From Bacteroidota bacterium (GTDB taxonomy: Bacteria > Bacteroidota > Bacteroidia > Chitinophagales > LD1), in contig JAQBNQ010000287.1 in assembly GCA_028288545.1 (NCBI GenBank), positions 1-7,523 on the forward strand: DNA of 7,523 nucleotides, given 5' to 3'. Below the pieces are notes generated by a model. That model made no database searches and was not told where the DNA came from. It saw only the letters and a list, made by a program, of their open reading frames with translations. Each line of letters starts with the position of its first letter. Position 1 is the stretch's first letter. Both the position numbers and the translations under genes were made by a program. Below, piece after piece: positions 6,006 through 7,523 of this stretch.

Positions 6006-6027
6006 ACAAACATACTCTAAAGAAAAA

Positions 6028-6252
6028 TTATTTCTTAGGAGCTGGAGTTGTTTTAGTTTCAGTTGTCTTAGTAGACTTAACTTCAGTCTTAGTAGAAGAA
6101 GCTTTAGCGTCAGTCTTTTTAGCGTCTTTTGCAGGAGCTGTCTTAGTTTCAGTCTTTGTAGCGGCTGTCTTAGTTTCAGTCTTAGTTGTTCCTTGTGCGC
6201 TTACTGCTAAAATTGCGAAAGCTACAGTCATTGTCAAGAAGATTCTTTTCAG
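6028..6252 (-). CDS. Small secreted Lys/Thr/Glu-repeat protein, probable CTG start
   Basis: Third member of the - strand Lys/Thr-rich group, 74 residues if started at CTG (6252). That start gives a complete signal peptide, MKRIFLTMTVAFAILAVSA before Gln20, parallel to the MKTI... signal peptides of the two paralogues. Starting at the in-frame TTG (6237) or ATG (6231) removes the basic N-terminus that a signal peptide needs. No ATG exists between the upstream in-frame TAA and 6252. The region before the CTG also carries AAAAACTAAA, as in front of the gene at 5353. The mature chain is made of TKTETKTA-type units, ends TPAPKK, has no Cys or aromatic residue, and is probably disordered and periplasmic or secreted. 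A mutated or misread ATG at 6252 is an alternative to true CTG initiation. A perfect -7 box lies at 6292-6299 and two terminators follow. The function is unknown. Confidence 0.72.
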   Translation of the reverse strand: MKRIFLTMTVAFAILAVSAQGTTKTETKTAATKTETKTAPAKDAKKTDAKASSTKTEVKSTKTTETKTTPAPKK

Positions 6253-6291
6253 GGCTTTTTTTAGTTTTTGGGTTAAATAAATTTAAAGGCC

Positions 6292-6299
6292 CAAATTTA
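6292..6299 (-). promoter_or_regulatory. Candidate -7 box for the 74-residue secreted protein gene
   Basis: On the - strand this reads TAAATTTG, a perfect match to the Bacteroidota -7 consensus TAnnTTTG. A start about 6-7 bases downstream would give a ~33-base A-rich leader up to the CTG at 6252. No TTG/TTTG is seen at the expected -33 distance, so the box is supported only by its own match and its position. Confidence 0.4.
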
Positions 6300-6313
6300 G
6301 GATTCGGGATATA

Positions 6314-6444
6314 CTTTTAGGGGCGTTTTAACTTTCTATAACATCTTTTAAGAGTAATATTTACTAAAAAAAGGCGTTTTAGGCGGATTTCGATGCAAAA
6401 ATAAGAAAAAATGAGATTTTAAGCCTATTTCGGCCCCCTAAAAG
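6314..6444. repeat. Cluster of short inverted and direct repeats in a divergent intergenic region
   Basis: This lies within the gene-free stretch 6253-6497, between the divergent small secreted protein and small lipoprotein genes. CTTTTAGGGG (6314-6323) has its exact reverse complement at 6435-6444. GGCGTTTTA occurs twice in the same direction, at 6322-6330 and 6373-6381. Between them AGTAA and TTACT flank TAT at 6353-6365, a small perfect palindrome that could be an operator. The repeats are read directly; whether they bind a regulator shared by the two divergent genes is unknown. Confidence 0.35.
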
Positions 6445-6497
6445 GCGAAAGCAATTTACAAAAGAGCCCACCGTTAAGTAATTGTTACAAAAACTCT

Positions 6498-6626
6498 ATG
6501 AAAAGGCCCGTTCAATTGGTATTAATGCTTCTGCTTATCCTAACCCTTGCTACCGAAAGTTGCAATGTAAAACGCGATTGCCGGGGACGTTTAAAGCATA
6601 AGCTACCTAACGGCATCTGGATTTAA
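6498..6626 (+). CDS. Very small putative lipoprotein (42 residues)
   Basis: An ATG at 6498 opens a 42-residue frame, MKRPVQLVLMLLLILTLATE then SCNVKRDCRG and a basic tail ending LPNGIWI, with TAA at 6624-6626. The N-terminus is a good signal peptide: two early basic residues and a long Leu-rich core. Cys22 in TESC is the probable lipidated residue, although Glu just before the Ser makes the lipobox imperfect. The mature part is only about 21 residues, carries a second Cys (28) in KRDCRGR and is strongly basic. Tiny lipoproteins with an RDC-x-GR core and a C-terminal G-x-W/aromatic end are, as I recall, widespread in Bacteroidota, so I take this as a real gene; that recollection needs a search. 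The start of a palindrome (6621-6639) overlaps its stop. It sits between a divergent secreted-protein gene and ppk1. Confidence 0.62.
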   Translation: MKRPVQLVLMLLLILTLATESCNVKRDCRGRLKHKLPNGIWI

Positions 6627-6639
6627 CTTTAAGTTAAAT
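6621..6639 (+). repeat. Perfect palindrome spanning the stop codon of the small lipoprotein
   Basis: ATTTAACTT (6621-6629) and AAGTTAAAT (6631-6639) are exact complements around a single T. The last sense codon and the TAA stop of the 42-residue gene lie inside the left arm. It is too AT-rich for a strong terminator; an operator for the downstream ppk1 promoter region or a simple 3'-end hairpin are both possible. Confidence 0.45.
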
Positions 6640-6661
6640 TAGCCTTAACTCCAACTAAACA

Positions 6662-6692
6662 TTTCCTACTTAATCCCTTTCTTGTATTTTAG
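6662..6692 (+). promoter_or_regulatory. Candidate promoter for ppk1
   Basis: TATTTTAG at 6685-6692 matches five of six fixed positions of TAnnTTTG. TTTC at 6662-6665 matches three of four bases of the -33 TTTG, with a 19-base spacer. The resulting leader would be about 60 bases. This is suggestive only. Confidence 0.28.
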
Positions 6693-6757
6693 AGCCCCTG
6701 CGTTTATACTACTCAAAGTAAAGAGATGACGCAGCCTTTTAGGACGAAGATCATTTT

Positions 6758-7523
6758 ATGCAGAAGACAGGGAGGTTTATCAACCGCGAAATAAGTTGGC
6801 TATCATTTAACGAACGTGTATTGCAGGAGGCTGCCGACCCAAACGTGCCTGTAATTGAACGGCTGCGCTTCCTGGCCATATTCTCAAATAACCTCGACGA
6901 GTTTTTCCGTGTGCGCATAGCAACCCTTAAGCGCCTGTTGATTTTAGGCAAAAAAGCGAAGGACACCATACACTTTAAGCCCAAAAAGATACTGGAAGAA
7001 GTTCAGCAAACGGTCTTAGACCAAAGCAAACAGTTTGAAGAAATCTATAAAGAAGTTCAGCACGAACTTCAACACCATAACATCTTTATAATTGACGAGA
7101 AGCATCTTACCAAACAGCAGGGACAATTTGTAAAAAACTACTTTAACGAAAATGTTCGTCCGGCGCTTGTGCCTATTATGCTAACGCAGGTAAAGCAGTT
7201 TCCTTATTTAAAAGATAAGACCATTTACCTGGCCATTAAATTATCAGCCCGCAGAAAACCGGCACTGAAACAATACGCGCTTGTAGAAGTACCTACTGAT
7301 GTAGTTAATCGCTTTACCATTTTGCCTTCGCATAACAGCCATCATTATGTTATTCTGCTGGATGACATTATCCGCTATAACCTGCCCGAGGTATTCTCCA
7401 TGTTCGGGTTTGATAAAATAGAAGCCTACACCATTAAGATAACCCGCGATGCTGAGTTGGATATTGATAACGACATATCGCAAAGCTTTATCGACAAGAT
7501 CTCGAAGAGCGTTAAGGCAAGGC
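6758..7523 (+). CDS. ppk1: Polyphosphate kinase 1, N-terminal part (3' end outside window)
   Basis: The first 255 residues of Ppk1, which reversibly makes inorganic polyphosphate from ATP, are visible; the frame is open to the window edge. The N-terminal domain shows the family signature RFINREISWLSFNERVLQEA (residues 6-25), then IERLRFLAIFSNNLDEFFRVR, which contains the conserved NNLDEF block near the ATP site. The next domain is recognised by ENVRPALVPIM and KQFPYLKDKTIYLAIKL, matching the head domain of E. coli Ppk. The two catalytic histidines and the phospholipase D-like C-terminal domains would lie beyond 7523. The ATG at 6758 is the only start before an in-frame TAG at 6740-6742; the ATG at 6726 is in another frame. 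No Shine-Dalgarno sequence is seen (TCATTTT before ATG). Confidence 0.94.
   Translation, partial: MQKTGRFINREISWLSFNERVLQEAADPNVPVIERLRFLAIFSNNLDEFFRVRIATLKRLLILGKKAKDTIHFKPKKILEEVQQTVLDQSKQFEEIYKEVQHELQHHNIFIIDEKHLTKQQGQFVKNYFNENVRPALVPIMLTQVKQFPYLKDKTIYLAIKLSARRKPALKQYALVEVPTDVVNRFTILPSHNSHHYVILLDDIIRYNLPEVFSMFGFDKIEAYTIKITRDAELDIDNDISQSFIDKISKSVKAR

Larger units (their letters stand above)
5699..6027. other. Gene-free region: upstream sequence of the 77-residue gene, eroded repeats, tandem terminators
   Basis: No gene is supported here. Positions 5699-5790 are the leader and presumed promoter area of the - strand gene at 5465-5698. They include CAAATATC at 5757-5764, which on the - strand reads GATATTTG, a 5/6 match to the -7 box, with no clear -33 partner. 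Positions 5831-5869 carry repeated GGAATGC words (CGGAATGC at 5838-5845 and 5852-5859). Positions 5929-6005 hold two successive terminators for the gene ending at 6028. Confidence 0.5.

Noticed and set aside
6751..7483. Open frames on the - strand inside ppk1
   Set aside because: The + strand encodes unmistakable Ppk1 sequence here; the opposite frames resemble no protein.

Overview
The window looks like the chromosome of a Bacteroidota bacterium, probably a Sphingobacteriales or Chitinophagales relative. The evidence is a dapB-lepB gene pair typical of that phylum, an unusually long signal peptidase I with an extra N-terminal membrane region, A-rich leaders without Shine-Dalgarno sequences, and -7 boxes close to the Bacteroidota TAnnTTTG consensus. 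Genus cannot be settled from the sequence alone.

Layout. Positions 1-323 hold the 3' end of dapB (lysine/peptidoglycan precursor synthesis), followed by a GC-rich inverted repeat. Positions 491-2089 are lepB, the signal peptidase I. After a hairpin and an AT-rich nested palindrome comes a compact + strand operon (2269-3850): two tandemly duplicated small lipoproteins, then a short-chain dehydrogenase whose start codon overlaps the preceding stop by one base. A gene-free stretch with short repeats leads to a diacylglycerol kinase-family lipid kinase (4060-4983).

From 4984 to 6252 the coding strand flips. Three small secreted proteins lie in tandem on the - strand, each with a signal peptide and a low-complexity Lys/Thr/Glu-rich mature chain. 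The first (5045-5353) ends in a Gly/Tyr-rich segment resembling the PBCV-specific basic adaptor domain. Each gene has its own strong terminator, and two of these are near-identical perfect palindromes that differ by compensatory changes. The third gene appears to start at CTG (6252). Back on the + strand are a 42-residue putative lipoprotein (6498-6626) and the 5' portion of ppk1, polyphosphate kinase (6758 to the window end).

Functionally, the conserved genes are housekeeping: lysine/DAP synthesis, protein export, lipid phosphorylation and polyphosphate. The accessory content consists of small exported proteins of unknown role. All the exported products depend on a signal peptidase: LepB for the AQ-cleaved Lys/Thr proteins, and a lipoprotein signal peptidase, not seen here, for the lipoproteins. 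I see no mobile element, CRISPR array, tRNA, rRNA or defence system. The least ordinary part is the 4984-6252 cluster of Lys/Thr-rich exported proteins and its matched terminators.
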